Shown here: piece by piece, positions 33,841-45,510 of the stretch | How the letters are laid out: each line of letters starts with the position of its first letter | How positions within the stretch are numbered: the stretch's first letter is position 1 | Origin: Arcuatula senhousia | Lineage: Eukaryota; Mollusca; Bivalvia; Mytilida; Mytilidae | Assembly: GCA_963971305.1 (NCBI GenBank) | Contig: OZ020303.1 | Location: 63,488,867-63,552,866, forward strand | Reading direction: 5' to 3' | DNA: 64,000 bases | Notes under the pieces: model-generated | Databases searched by the model: none | What the model was told of the DNA's origin: nothing | Seen by the model: the letters and a program-made list of their open reading frames with translations, nothing else | Made by a program: the position numbers and the translations under genes

Positions 33841-34270
33841 TTGTCTAGAACTGATATTTACTGTATCAAATCATTTCAGAACTTTTAAATATTTACCTTG
33901 ATTTAAAATGACTGATGTGGACAGCCTCTGTTCATATCAGTCAACAATAGATTTTACCTTGATTTAAAATGACTGATCTTAACTGCATCATTCCATTTCA
34001 GTAATAACTAGATTTACCTTGATTTAAAATGACTGATGCTGACTGCATCATTCCATTTCAGTGATAACTGGATTTACCTTGATTTAAATTGACTAATGCT
34101 GACTGCATCATTCCATTTCAGTGATAACTGGATTTTCCTTGATTCAAAATGACTGATGCTGACTGCATCATTCCTTTCCAGTGATTACTGGATTTACCTT
34201 GATTTAAAATAACTGATACTAACTGCATCTCTTCATGTAAGTCCTCATTGGGTTTTTCATTGATTTATGT
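33841..34270 (+). repeat. 60-bp satellite array
   Basis: About seven units with an exact 60-bp period, core GATTTAAAATGACTGATGCT and GACTGCATCATTCC; the middle units are nearly identical and both edges decay. The array is broken at about 34270 by a PLE-2 insertion and resumes for one unit at about 35349-35405 (AGACTGATATTGTCTGCATC). Confidence 0.9.
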
Positions 34271-34274
34271 AGCT

Positions 34275-35348
34275 TTATCAAAAAGAATGGAAAACGCAGG
34301 TACAAGTATTTGGTAGTCGGTTATAAAAAGACTTACTTTGTCATCCAAGAGTCTAGCAAGAAAAACAAATTTACAGAAGATCAAATAATAGAAATGCTCA
34401 ACTTTCTAATCGACAACATATTTGTACAGTTTGGTGGACGTGTTTTTCAGCAAACAATAGGTATCCCAATGGGCACAAATTGTGCACCATTGCTTGCCGA
34501 TTTGTTTCTTCATTCATATGAAGCAGACTTCTTACAATCACTTCTAGACAAAAAGGACCGCAAACTTGCTTTATCCTTCAATCTCACATTTCGTTATATT
34601 GATGATGTCCTTTCACTAAACAATCCTCGATTTGGTGACTATTTACATCTCATATATCCGAAGGAACTTGAGGTAAAGGACACTACAGATACTAGGAAGT
34701 CTGCTTCATATTTGGATCTATTTCTGGAAATTGACACACAAGGAAGGCTTTGTACAAAGCTCTATGACAAACGTGATGACTTACCAATAGTTAACTTTCC
34801 CTTTCTGTGTAGCAACATTCCGTCCGCTCCAGCATATGGAGTTTACGTATCACAATTGATTCGTTATTCCAGAGCATGTGGTGAGTACAGTGAGTACAAC
34901 GACTTCCTTGATAGAGCTACACGGCTGACAAGCAAATTGTTAACACAGGGGTACGTTGCTCCCAGGTTGTTGTCATCACTCAAGAAATTTTACGGACGAC
35001 ATCATGTGCTTGTATGCAAATACGGGATTTCTATCTCTCAGATGAGCACAGATGTTGGTTTGACATAGAGTTTTGTAATGTCATCCTTTCCGGATTTGAC
35101 CAACGCTTAATCGATCTTTGGCAACGTGACGGGTGTGCTATAGCAAGCAGGAACTGCTTACTCTTCCGGAGCACCTGAGTTCACTCTCGTTTCGACTTTG
35201 CTGAATGCGGTTTTGTTGTTATGTGTGTGTGTTTTGTGTTGTAATGTGGTTTGTTTTGTTGTGATGATTTTTTGTCTGCCGGTTTTGTCTTTGTCTTCAC
35301 GGTTTTATGATACTGATTACCCCTTTGGTACACCTTTGCTTCTTTTAA
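34275..35348 (+). mobile_element. PLE-2, best copy: 3' half of reverse transcriptase and tail
   Basis: An open frame of over 250 codons runs from about 34271 to the TAG at 35066-35068, with no ATG at its head; it begins FIKKNGKRRYKYLVVGYKKT. It holds the RT palm box IPMGTNCAPLLADLFLHSYE, the catalytic FRYIDDVLS (YIDD) and the thumb region KRDDLPIVNFPF..PAYGVYVSQLIRYSRACG of Penelope-like elements. RT motif A and any GIY-YIG endonuclease are missing, so the copy is 5'-truncated. The 3' tail runs to GGTACACCTTTGCTTCTTTT. It lies inside the 60-bp satellite. Near identity to the fragment at 15325-15965 suggests recent activity. Confidence 0.9.
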
Positions 35349-35409
35349 ACAGACTGATATTGTCTGCATCATTCCCATCTAGTCAGTGTGTAATATTTGC
35401 GTGCTTTTA

Positions 35410-36610
35410 AATGTTGGTTTTAAAAGCTCATTAGAGCGTGTGCTATTTGTTTTGTAACTGTACCAACTTTATAAATAAATATTACTTGACTTGACTTGGG
35501 TTGTTCATTGACATTGGTGATATAGAATGCATAGATATAAACAGTGCTATTGAACTAAAAAAAAAGAAACAACATGTACGTCCAAAACTCAAACGGACCC
35601 TTATATTTGTGTTTCTGTTGTGTTTTATTGAGTAATTTATATTTTATGTATTATATGTACTTGGGAACAATCATTCTGAGGTGGGCCTTTACCGTCTAGA
35701 AAATAAAAAAATAAATAATCTGTCCCCAGATTCTTCAGTACATGTATATGGTATATAAATAAAAATAAATATTCTCGCCTTGAGGCGTCTGAGAATAAAT
35801 TTTTTGACCCTCAAAATTTAGAAAATATATAATCTAACGGGACCAAATATATAATCAAACAGGACCAAAACTGCTAGCACCCCTCCCAGAATTAATTGGT
35901 CGTCCCCTTCGAGGAGGGCACTGGTCCACGGATGTGTTAAAAAAGTTCGTTCGTTGTTGTTTTAATATTGAAGAGTGAACTCTGTGACGTGTCATTTTAT
36001 AAATGAAAATGTGAACATTTTTTACTTTTCTCATCTGTTAGACTGCGAATATTTTTTTCCCTTTGCGCCGCTCGTCTTTAAATAAGTTTCGTTCCCCTAT
36101 ATTACAAATGCCCCTTTTGTTACTCCGCTCCTTGCGATCGATTTTAAATGTTTTAGAAAGAATACTTTGAATTTTGAAAAAGAGTAGTGTGTTTCAACTA
36201 TTAGAAATCAATCACAGAGTAGAAAAATAAATCTCATGATCCATACAGCTAAAATTAGTATTCGTAAAATTAGGATGGGGGTGCAATTCAAAAATATTTC
36301 TGAGAGGTGTTTTCCATCCTTAGTGTACTGAAGACGACGTCACAAATGGGTTTATAATGACAAAAATCTCCATGAAAATTACAAAATATTCTGAGGACAG
36401 GGGTTTCATCGCCCGGACCCCCCAGCAGAATCTTCCTCCTTAAAACCAATGAAGCATGACCAAAGCAGACAGTCAGCACCCTCCCCCTCCTTTTCGAAAT
36501 TTTGGGGTTGGCCACTGTCTAGTGCTCAAAAACAAAACTAAGTAGAAATATTGATTAAAGACTGTCTTCGCAAAGTTGTATAAATGGTGAATAAGTTGTC
36601 ATGGATATGA
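35410..36610. other. Gene-poor stretch
   Basis: AT-rich with no recognised coding sequence. The open frame at 36288-36515 (minus) has no family features. Confidence 0.35.
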
Positions 36611-37147
36611 TTAAGGTTCATCTGTACCTTTCTTTAAAACATGGCGATATTTTTAATCTATTTTCAGTATATGCACAGCTAAAACTGCACATAAAATTGA
36701 AATATAAAGTGTAGCTGGACCTAGATATTAAGAATTCTTACCTTTTCTCTATGAATTCTTCCCGAAAAAATCCTTTATTTTAGAGATCTTTTTTTTCTCC
36801 GCTTTCAAAAACACCCGATTTAAGGCTAATATCACTTTCACCCTTTCTTGTGGCCTCAAATTTCATGCAACTTTCAATAAGGGATTTAACTAAAGGTGTT
36901 CACCTCTTTTAATGTAAGAGGCACAATAGGGATAGTTTGCCCTTTTTCAATTTAAAATCTGAACAGGAAAAAAAAGAAATCTTAATTTTCAAGGAACTTA
37001 AAATGAAAAATTGATAGAAAGTGAATCAGAAATCTAGGTCCAGCTATGCTTTATTTTATTATTTTATTTGTTGTTTTTGTTCTGCATATACTGAAAAATA
37101 GGTAGAAAATTTCGCTATTTATAACGAAAGGTACAGATGAACCTTAA
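36611..37147. mobile_element. TTAAGGTTCA-type MITE, copy 3
   Basis: The ends TTAAGGTTCATCTGTACCTT and AAGGTACAGATGAACCTTAA are perfect 20-bp inverted repeats. The inverted similarity continues inward for over 100 bp (GCACAGCTAAAACTGC, GTAGCTGGACCTAGAT against ATCTAGGTCCAGCTATGC). Flanking TTAA would fit a TTAA target site. It is the most intact of the three copies. Confidence 0.85.
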
Positions 37148-39465
37148 AACATGCATGCAAGGCTCAAATATTCAACACTTCCTTTTGTAGTTGTTTAATG
37201 TCTGTAAATTTACAATCTACAGCCGAAGTCTATATCCAGCGAACATGGTGTAATAGTGTCTCATATTAAAATTTGTAAATAAATCTGATAACAAGATATT
37301 GTTAATATCAGAACTTGGAAGGGTTACTTCCTATATACTGGTATACAGAGAGGTACCAAGTACTTTATTATGTTTAAAATTTGAAATTTCTGGTATTTAT
37401 TTGGTGTACCATTTTTACCTCCTTGTATTAATTTTTAAATATAATATTAATTCTGGGTAATAAATTAATATTTATTCCGGTATATAAATTCCTGAAAAAA
37501 AAAACCCTTGACTAAACAATTAGCCAGTGTCGTGCCTGGATTCAAATGTAAACAATTTTGTACAACATGTAGATATGAGGACATAAACCATTTTCATATG
37601 GTGGGGGGCCTGGGATTTTGTAACCTGATATTATTTTTTTTTCTGTCCAAATCAAAGTTACAATTATTTTTTCTACCCAAAGCAAAATCATAATTTTTTT
37701 TTCCAAACCAATTCTTACAGAAAAAATATATTTTTTTTACCGTGATTTGTTTTTCTATTCGTAAGTTTACAGGTCTTTTATCAATTGTGTGAATTAGGCC
37801 AGTTCTTGGACTAACATGACTCTCATTGTGAGTAACATTCATGAAGGGGTAGGAGGGGGTCTGATCCCAGTCCCGAACTATTTTTTACAAAATCCCGTCA
37901 TCCCGACTCAAAAATGAGAAAATCCCGAATCCCGGTAAAGTTGATATAATTTTATCCCGGAATCCCGAACTTAAATTGTCCAAATGCCGGAATCCCGAGC
38001 TTGAATATGGCCAATCCCGGTGTCCCGAAAAAGGTCCTACCCCCCTCCCCATTCATATATTTTAAAGACAAATGGGATATTTGGAATAATTCAAATAGAC
38101 AAACTCTCGATAGGAGATGAAATGTGCATTGGACTATTGTATTTTGATTTTGAATGCATGCATATTCAAAACATACATATATCTATGGGATAATGGGATA
38201 TAGGGAGACATGGAGAATATGTCAGCCAACCTCTATTAAAAGCACAAAGTAAAAAAAAATGAAAATAATTAAAAACCAGAATCCCACAAAATAAACATTC
38301 AGTATATAGCAATATTAATTTAAATGGACAATAGACAAAGTTAAATAGCTGGATATTTAAAATCCAAAATTTGTTTCTTTTATAAATTTACTTTTTTTCA
38401 ATAATGTGAAATCTTATTCTAAAACTTATCAAGACTAGAAGTGAAAACAATATTCATTTGTAATTGCCCTGGTAACATTGTCACTTAAGGGACTTATCAC
38501 ATATGGTTACCTTTTAGGTTTACCTTTTGGATTCAAAGTTTTCAAAAGTAAATTTCCCTGAAACAGCAAGTCAGGGGTTGAAATAAGACAAAGAAAAGTA
38601 CAAGTTAAAGCCAATAAGGGATCATAGCTCTTGGGTAAATGATGCAAAATCATCCATTCATGTGATTTCCTGAAAGCTAATCATGATATTTAGATTTCAT
38701 AATTCATTTAAAAAAATCATCATATGAACTACAAAACAACACACGAATGTTGGAAATATAAGAAATCTGTGAAGATTGACCAATGCCGTCTTATAGACCT
38801 TTCTGGATCTACCAGTGGGATGGGGAGGTTTTTAAAAAAAAATATATATATATAATTTTATTTGCCAAGCGGGACAACGGGTTCATACCATAACAGAACA
38901 AAACCATTGATGTATACATGTACTAAACATATTAAAAGTGATACTATTTCGTAGCACATTATCATTTCAAAATTTGAAACTTTTGCAAAAGGCAATGATG
39001 ATTAAGGTGATGTACGCCGAGCAAAGCGAGGCAGAAAAAAATCAGGCTTTTATCGTTTGAGTTCAAACATGTATTTTATATTTTTTTTTTGAAATTTATG
39101 AATATTTATTTTTTTAGCTCCATTAGGAGCATTTCTATTTTTTTCTCTAAAAATTGGAATTAATATTTTTTTTGAAAAAAATCCCAGGCCCCCCACCAAA
39201 AGAAAATGGTTCGTGCCTAATTGAGTTCAAGTTATTTAATTTGTTGTTATCCTTTCAATCGAATACACGAAGCAAAAGAAAAAAAGAATACTACGCAAAA
39301 AAGAAATCACAACAATGGGATCTGATGACACCAAATAATGTTTTTATGGAAAGTGATGTCATATATCCATTCTATAAGGCCAAAGTACTGTACACTTCAC
39401 AAAATGCATTTCAGATATTTGATATTCAAACATTAATTTCAAATTGACAAAAAAAACACACACAA
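37148..39465. other. Gene-poor stretch with ATCCCG-rich block
   Basis: About 37860-38045 carries many repeats of the type ATCCCGAAYCCCGG, which look like a decayed short tandem repeat. The rest is AT-rich with T and A runs. Open frames at 37508-37842 and 39154-39447 are low-complexity and unsupported. Confidence 0.35.
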
Positions 39466-39469
39466 CTTG

Positions 39470-39545
39470 TACGAAATAAGCAGAGGCACCAAAGGGGCAT
39501 TCGAGTGTCAAAAGTCCGAAAAGTTACATACCGAAGAATAAGAAA
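39470..39545 (-). mobile_element. PLE-2 tail end fragment
   Basis: AAGCAGAGGCACCAAAGGGG and CATTCGAGTGTCAAAAGTCC are the inverse of the PLE-2 3' terminus. Only about 75 bp remain. Confidence 0.6.
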
Positions 39546-39620
39546 CACATATATGTTCAATAAGTTTTACTAAGTACCTAAGTACTAAGCATTCCTATGT
39601 CGAAACTCTAAAAAGGCACA

Positions 39621-39649
39621 AACAAACAAACAAACAAACAAACAAACAG
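39621..39649 (+). repeat. (CAAA)n microsatellite
   Basis: About seven AAAC units in a row, perfect. Confidence 0.9.
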
Positions 39650-39949
39650 CGCATTGTAAAGGTACTGATACTATTTATCTTTAACATGGCACTGCAAGTT
39701 TGTAAATAGTAATATAAAAAGTTATCATTTTAAACTTTAGCGATAATTTTGAAAACTTTATCTGGAATTAACATTAAAATGATCGGCATCATCAACTTTA
39801 CAATCTGTAAAATGTCATGCTAATAGCTGTATTTTTAACTGCTTGCAAAGTTTCTAGAATTTTTGGTTCCTTTGATTTTGCAAAGACATAAGGTTATATT
39901 TTCTACGAGCATATACAATTTCTGAATATGAAAAACGTGAAAACTTTAA

Positions 39950-40345
39950 TTTTTCAATCGTCCCCTTTTTGTCTAGCAACATTCCATTTTTTAAAGTTAA
40001 TTGAAAACACGAGTGACAAATAATTCCTTATTCCAGAGCTTGTGGGAAATAAAAGTCTTGTGATTTTCTCGATGGAGTATTACATCCGATGAGCAAATTG
40101 CTACCATAAGTTTATGCTGTTTTCTGAGTGTTTTCGTCTTTCAAGAAATTTCACGGAAGACATCACGTGCTTGTAGACTAATCATAGACGGAATGAACAC
40201 ATATAATGGTTTGACATATATTTTATTTTGTCTTCCTTTAACGGATTTGACCCACAACTAATCGATCATTGGTATCTTTACGGGTGTGATAAAGCAAGTA
40301 GGAACTGCGTACTCATCCGGGGACCTAAGTTAAGTCACGTTGGAC
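39950..40345 (+). mobile_element. Decayed PLE-2 3' end
   Basis: Broken but collinear with PLE-2: AGCAACATTCCATTTT, TTATTCCAGAGCTTGTGGGA, TTTCACGGAAGACATCACGT, ATAATGGTTTGACATA, then the tail GGGTGTGATAAAGCAAGTAG. The PLE-1 copy begins almost at once after it, another PLE-2/PLE-1 junction like that at 24870. Confidence 0.7.
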
Positions 40346-42120
40346 TGGGTAAGGACTATCCGATCTCTTGTACGAAAGCCGAATAGACAAACTTTGCAAA
40401 TGTGTGAACCCCCGACCTTTTTCTGTATTTAGAGATCGTGAAGCTCTCAATTGTCTCTCTTCCTTACATGACAGGTATATTGTCACGCCAGCAGACAAGG
40501 CTTCCAATAATATAGTTTTTGTATGTAAAACACATTATTACAATTGTCTAATAAAAGAACTAGACATTGATGGTAATACTTCCGCTAGTGCTACATACGA
40601 ACGGACTACATTTAACAAAGATGAAATCATAGCAAACCATAGCTCTTTTATGTCCTCTTTCAATATTCCAATGAAAGAGGAATATAAAGAGTTACCATAT
40701 TTGTACTGGATACCTAAACTTCACAAAAATCCGTACAAAGAAAGGTATATAGCTGGATCTTCATCTTGTTCAACTACAGGGCTGTCCGTTCATTTAACTA
40801 AAATCTTGTCTGCTGTCAAAGAGGGTCAACAAGCATACTGCGACACTATTTATAATCGTAGTGGAATTAACCATATGTGGATTTTGAAGAACTCAAAGGA
40901 TTTGTTAGATCATTTTAAATCTAGATCATTTCCTGAGGTTCACTCTTTAAAAACGTTCGATTTTTCAACTTTATACACTACCTTGTCACACGAAAAACTA
41001 AAATGTCGCCTGAAAAAACTTCTCGAAAAAGCTTTTTCAAACTCAAGGAATTTTGTTGTTTTGGGTTATAATTCTACATTCTTTTCCAAAACATCTTTTA
41101 AAGATAAAATTTGTTACACACTGGAACAAGTTTGCAGTATGCTTGATTTCCTCATTGACAACATATTTGTCACCTTCAGAGGAGAGATTTTTCAACAACA
41201 AATCGGCATTAAAATGGGCACAAACTGTGCTCCTCTCCTCGCCGATTTGTTTTTATACTCTTACGAGACTGAATTTCTTCAGGGAATCGTAAAGAACAAG
41301 AAGGTGAAAGAGGCAAGGTCATTTAATCTTACATTCAGATATATTGATGATGTTCTTTCTGTCAATAACACTTCATTTGGTAGATAGATTCCTTCAATAT
41401 ATCCTCCAGAATTGGAGATTAAAAAGACCAACGAATCAAATTGCTTCACGTCTTTCTTGGATTTGCACCTCGAATTTGACCCAGGTGGTCATCTCAGTAC
41501 AAAAATTTACGATAAACGAGACGATTGTAATTTTCAAATTATTAATTTTCCTAATCTACAGAGCAATATACCTACTTCCCCTGCATACGGTGTTTATATT
41601 TCACAACATATTCGATATGCCAGAGCTTGCACACATTTCACAGATTTTTTTATCAGACACCGATTTCTTCGTGACCGACTTTTGGAGCAGGGCCATAAGA
41701 AAATACGTCTCATACGATCCCTAAAAAAAATTCTTTTTTCGTTATCAGCCACTAGTAGAAAAGTTCAAAATTGAGTTAAAAGATATGGTAGTTAATTGTT
41801 TTAATTAGTGTTTGACTGGTCTGCTGTACTGAGATGATCACCTCAATATCCCTATTGTGTCTCACAACTATGTTGTGTTCTATGGTCATTACCGGATCCT
41901 AACATCGCAATGGAAGAGGGAGGTTTGGCGCCATAAAACCTGGTTTAACCCACCATTTCGTTTGAAATGCCTGAACCAAGTCAGGACCATTGCAATCCAC
42001 CCATTCTCCGGTATGACTGATTCGTTTTTGTCATTTTCTCTGGACTATAAGATTGATCATTCAAGTTCGGTAGTTTTGATATTTCCTTGCACAATGCTGA
42101 TTGCGGGTTTGTTGTAATAA
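40346..42120 (+). mobile_element. PLE-1, longest copy (reverse transcriptase, one stop)
   Basis: A single frame runs from about 40368 to 41774, broken only by TAG at 41385-41387. The first 339 codons contain PADKASNNIVFVCKTHYY, the fingers motif LYWIPKLHKNPYKERYI and RT motif A TFDFSTLYTTL (D198). They also contain the palm box IKMGTNCAPLLADLF and the catalytic YIDD (325-328). After the stop the same frame continues as IYPPELEIKKTNES, KRDDCNFQIINFP and PAYGVYISQHIRYARAC. The fragment at 16200-16470 has TGG at the stop position. No GIY-YIG domain is visible, so the N terminus is truncated or lacks one. The tail to about 42115 is the source of many tail fragments, including those in the receptor introns. 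Confidence 0.88.
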
Positions 42121-42420
42121 TTATGAGATACCAAAAAGTGATCCTACCAGCCTAAGCAAGACTAAGACCATTGAGAATGTTCAACACAGGAAGCATGCTA
42201 AGTCACCGGAAGCTGCACCACCAACACACCTGGATTTGTTATTGTCATGTTTAGATGTGAAATAACTTACCCGTGAAGAGATGTACAGGAAAAGCATGTA
42301 ATAAATGCACTTCAAAACTCAGCACAACCTAGTTCACATTGACGGTGACTCCTCCCTCTGGTCCAGCACTTGTACCAAGAAGGGAATAGAGATCCTTACA
42401 AGAAAAAAAAATCTTAAGGG
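42121..42420. other. Gene-poor stretch
   Basis: Nothing coding is recognised; it lies between the PLE-1 tail and a PLE-2 remnant. Confidence 0.35.
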
Positions 42421-42424
42421 AAAG

Positions 42425-42720
42425 ATTTCACCAACGAACATTTCATTCATATAAAGCATACCTTTTACAATTACTTCTAGACAAAAAAGATCGTAGACTA
42501 TCTCTCTCTTTTAATCTCACTTTCCGTTATATTTATGATTTCAATTAACTAAACAATTATAGATTTGGTGACTTTTTCGAACTTATATAGTCTCAGGAAC
42601 TTAAGATAAAGGACATAACTGATTGTAGGAAGTTTGCTTCATATAAAAATATACATCTCGATATTAGACTCTCAAGAAAAACCTTAAAAATCTGTATGAC
42701 AAAATCACATTTTTTCTTTC
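42425..42720 (+). mobile_element. PLE-2 palm/thumb remnant
   Basis: TTACTTCTAGACAAAAAAGA, TTTAATCTCACTTTCCGTTA and TTTGGTGACTTTTTCGAACT align with PLE-2 positions 34535-34700. The YIDD codons are changed to TATATTTATGATTTC, so the copy is dead. Confidence 0.7.
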
Positions 42721-43074
42721 GATGAGGTTAAAGGGGAATGGAAAAAGGATTACATGAACTCATAATTACATGCATAAATTATTAATACCATGTATGTACC
42801 ACAGTTAATGAATCAGCAGCCAGATGAGCTTGCTACCACATCCATTTGCAGCAGCAAACATTTCCTTAAACAAGGAAAAAAAAACAAATAAAGAAAACAA
42901 TGACGACATTAACCATAATAAACACAAATGGCTTGAAAAATGTCTTGGTAAATCTCAATGGAATTAAATTATTTATTGTAAAATGTATTCGAAGTTTCCT
43001 AAAATTCGAAGCATAAAAACATGGTATATACAAATTCAAATTACTTGAATATGGTAAAATGTATTCAAAATTTC
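42721..43074. other. AT-rich spacer with repeated 40-mer
   Basis: TAAAATGTATTCRAARTTTC occurs at about 42978 and 43055, and again at about 43799 beyond the next PLE tail and MITE. No other feature. Confidence 0.45.
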
Positions 43075-43375
43075 CTAAAGATCAAATGATAATGCCTACT
43101 CTTTCGGAGCACACGAGTTCACTCTCATTTCGACGTGAGTTCAATTTTGTTGTTATGTGTGTGTATATTTGTTTTTGTTGTTGTTGTGTGGTTTGTTTCG
43201 TTGTGATGTCTTTCGGTGTGATGCGATTTTGTTGTTATGTGTGTGTGTTTTTTTGTTTTGTTGTTGTTGTGTGGTTTGTTTCGTTGTGATGTGTTTTATG
43301 TCAACCGAATTTGTCTTTGTCTTTTCGATATAATGATATTTGATTACCCAATTGGTACACTTTTGCTTCTATCAA
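43075..43375 (+). mobile_element. PLE-2 3' tail with internal duplication
   Basis: It starts at ACTCTTTCGGAGCACACGAG and ends at CCAATTGGTACACTTTTGCT. A 75-bp part (TTTTGTTGTTATGTGTGTG to TTTCGTTGTGATGT) is repeated in tandem at about 43146-43290. The open frame here is spurious. Confidence 0.75.
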
Positions 43376-43401
43376 GGTAAAACTAAATCAATTTAATTAA
43401 A

Positions 43402-43793
43402 TACAGTACACTCAGAGAGAATTGATTCTCATACCCTGATTTCGGAGGGAAATTTTTTAATGACTCCAGGAAACTCCAAGAAAAGCCATAAAAATCTAGG
43501 AGGGTTATAGGAGTACTCCCTCCAAAGGGTCATAAATTACTCCAAGCTTCGAGTTTTTTATTGCCATGAAAACCTTTTAAAGTAGCACCTATTTCCTGTC
43601 TTTCTTGTCAGGTGAAAATGATTATAATACACACGGTAATAAACAACTCCAAAATACTCCGAAAAAGGTAATAGATTTCTCCCAGGTGGGAGAAATTACT
43701 TGGAGAATTTTAAGAGTTGACTCTGTGAAACTCTGTGAATCACTGGACACTGAAATCAGAGTATGAGAATCAATCCTCTCTGAGTGTACTGTA
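43402..43793. mobile_element. Foldback MITE (TACAGTACACTCAGAGAG ends)
   Basis: Ends TACAGTACACTCAGAGAG and CTCTCTGAGTGTACTGTA are perfect inverted repeats. The pairing continues inward with a few mismatches (GATTGATTCTCATACYCTGA) for about 45 bp. TA at both edges fits a TA-target element. It has no coding sequence. Confidence 0.85.
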
Positions 43794-45347
43794 TGGTAAA
43801 ATGTATTCAAATTTCTTAGCGATCAAATTATAAGAATTCATTGCTATAAACTATACAGGAAATACAAAAGAACTAGAAAATATTAGTACAGATAATATAA
43901 ACAGACAATTCTAAAGTTCTAAAGCACTTAAAAAAGGTAATCTATAAGGACTGTCTCAAAGGTCTTCTACTCCTACTTGACACTCTAGAAAAATAAAACA
44001 TCAATTAATCCAGCATTGTGATTGGATTTTTCAGCAGAATAATCTATATTATAATTAAGAAAAGAGAGATAAAAGATATATAGAAAAATGATACACAATG
44101 TTATAAATATAAAAAGGATATAAATAACTAGTAATATGTCACAAAATACATTGTTAACAGATTTTTTCTTAAATCTACAGGCTAAACTTGAATTAATTTT
44201 TAACTTAAATACACCGGTATTTCATTGCTTCTTTAATGAAGATAACTACACTTCAGTAAAAAATTAAACTCAACAATGAACTTTTGCAAGATGACAAGAT
44301 TTCATGAAAATTTTGGGGCTCTTCTATAAAAATCCAATGAAATATGGGGAACATTTGAACATAGATATTTTGAAAACAAGCCTGGAAAGGTGATCCAATA
44401 CTCATACAAAGAAAGATTATTTACCCAATACAATTAAATTTTAAAAATTGCCATTTTAAATTCACCGTTATTTTTGGAGCCAGGTGTCACTAACCTTAAA
44501 TCGTGACTTCCAATATCACAGAATGTTTCCCCCAAACGGTTTTGTAGACTTTGAATATAATTATATACCTACAAAATCATATTCACAATAGAAGGCAATC
44601 TCATGTGCATTTTCTAAGAATGGGGTCGGAAAAATGGCAAAAGTTGTAATATCTTACTTTAAAAATTGCACTGAAAAATGCACAAGTTAATGACGCAATC
44701 GATAGCCTTGTTGTGCCTACACATAGATGTAAAGTGGTTCACCTGTTTTGCATATTATTATTTAGGCTTTAAATACATGTATAGCCAATAAAAAAGTCAT
44801 ATTTGAGATGGTTTTAGAAATGGTCCAAAAATGATCGTAACGGTCACCATGGCAAAAAATAAACATTATTTTTGAAGTTCAATGGTCAAGATCAACTTAT
44901 TAAATGAGAATTAGCAAAATCCATGACATACCGTTGCGGGGTCACTTTGATGGTTAAGTAAAATAGGTAACACTTAATTTGTACATGATTTTATCCGTAG
45001 AATTTCTAGATCAGAATATGCAAAGTGAAACATAATCCTATGAAAACCATTTGTGTTTCTTTTTCTTCTTTGTTATTAAGGAAGTAAATATACATCATCT
45101 GGTTCTTAAAAGATGTTAGTTGCAATACTTAAACTACATAACCTGGGGTGGATGAAACGTTACAGCAAAGAAATTTCACAACATAGAAATTCAAGCCATC
45201 ACATTGATATTATAGTTATGAATTGTAATTTTACAATTTGAAATGTCCTTAGACTCTATAGTCCTGATTTCGCACAACTTATTATTTTTTTCTTCAATAT
45301 GAGATAAAAAATTGAAATGACAACAACGTTCAAGAAAATAAATTTTG
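43794..45347. other. Gene-poor stretch
   Basis: AT-rich; no recognised coding region or repeat partner. Confidence 0.35.
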
Positions 45348-45510
45348 ATACCCTGACGTGCGTTTTGTCTATTCATTAGTCATCAGAGGCGAACTACCAA
45401 AAACTATATAGTTATGAAGACAATAGAGAACATAAATACGGAACTGGGGAACAAAATTATAACTTAATTGATTAACATATGTCTGGGCTATGGAGAATCT
45501 TAGGGTTGAA
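45348..45510 (-). mobile_element. Ribozyme-bearing repeat, copy 2 (retrozyme-like)
   Basis: On the minus strand, 45394-45348 has CGCCTCTGATGACTAATGAA followed by TAGACAAAACGCACGTCAGG. A perfect CTGATGA box (45380-45386), a CTA..TAG helix II, CAAAA in place of GAAA, a short helix III and GTC are followed by AGG, which pairs with CCT before the box. The single core change probably inactivates it. Downstream sequence aligns with 27100-27235. Confidence 0.55.

Noticed and set aside
33841..34270. CRISPR-like appearance of the 60-bp array
   Set aside because: There are no unique spacers between conserved repeats; the whole 60 bp repeats, and the setting is a eukaryotic genome.
40346..41387. Host reverse transcriptase or telomerase gene
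   Set aside because: The palm and thumb sequence, the many decayed copies and the shared tail identify a Penelope-like element, not a single-copy host gene.
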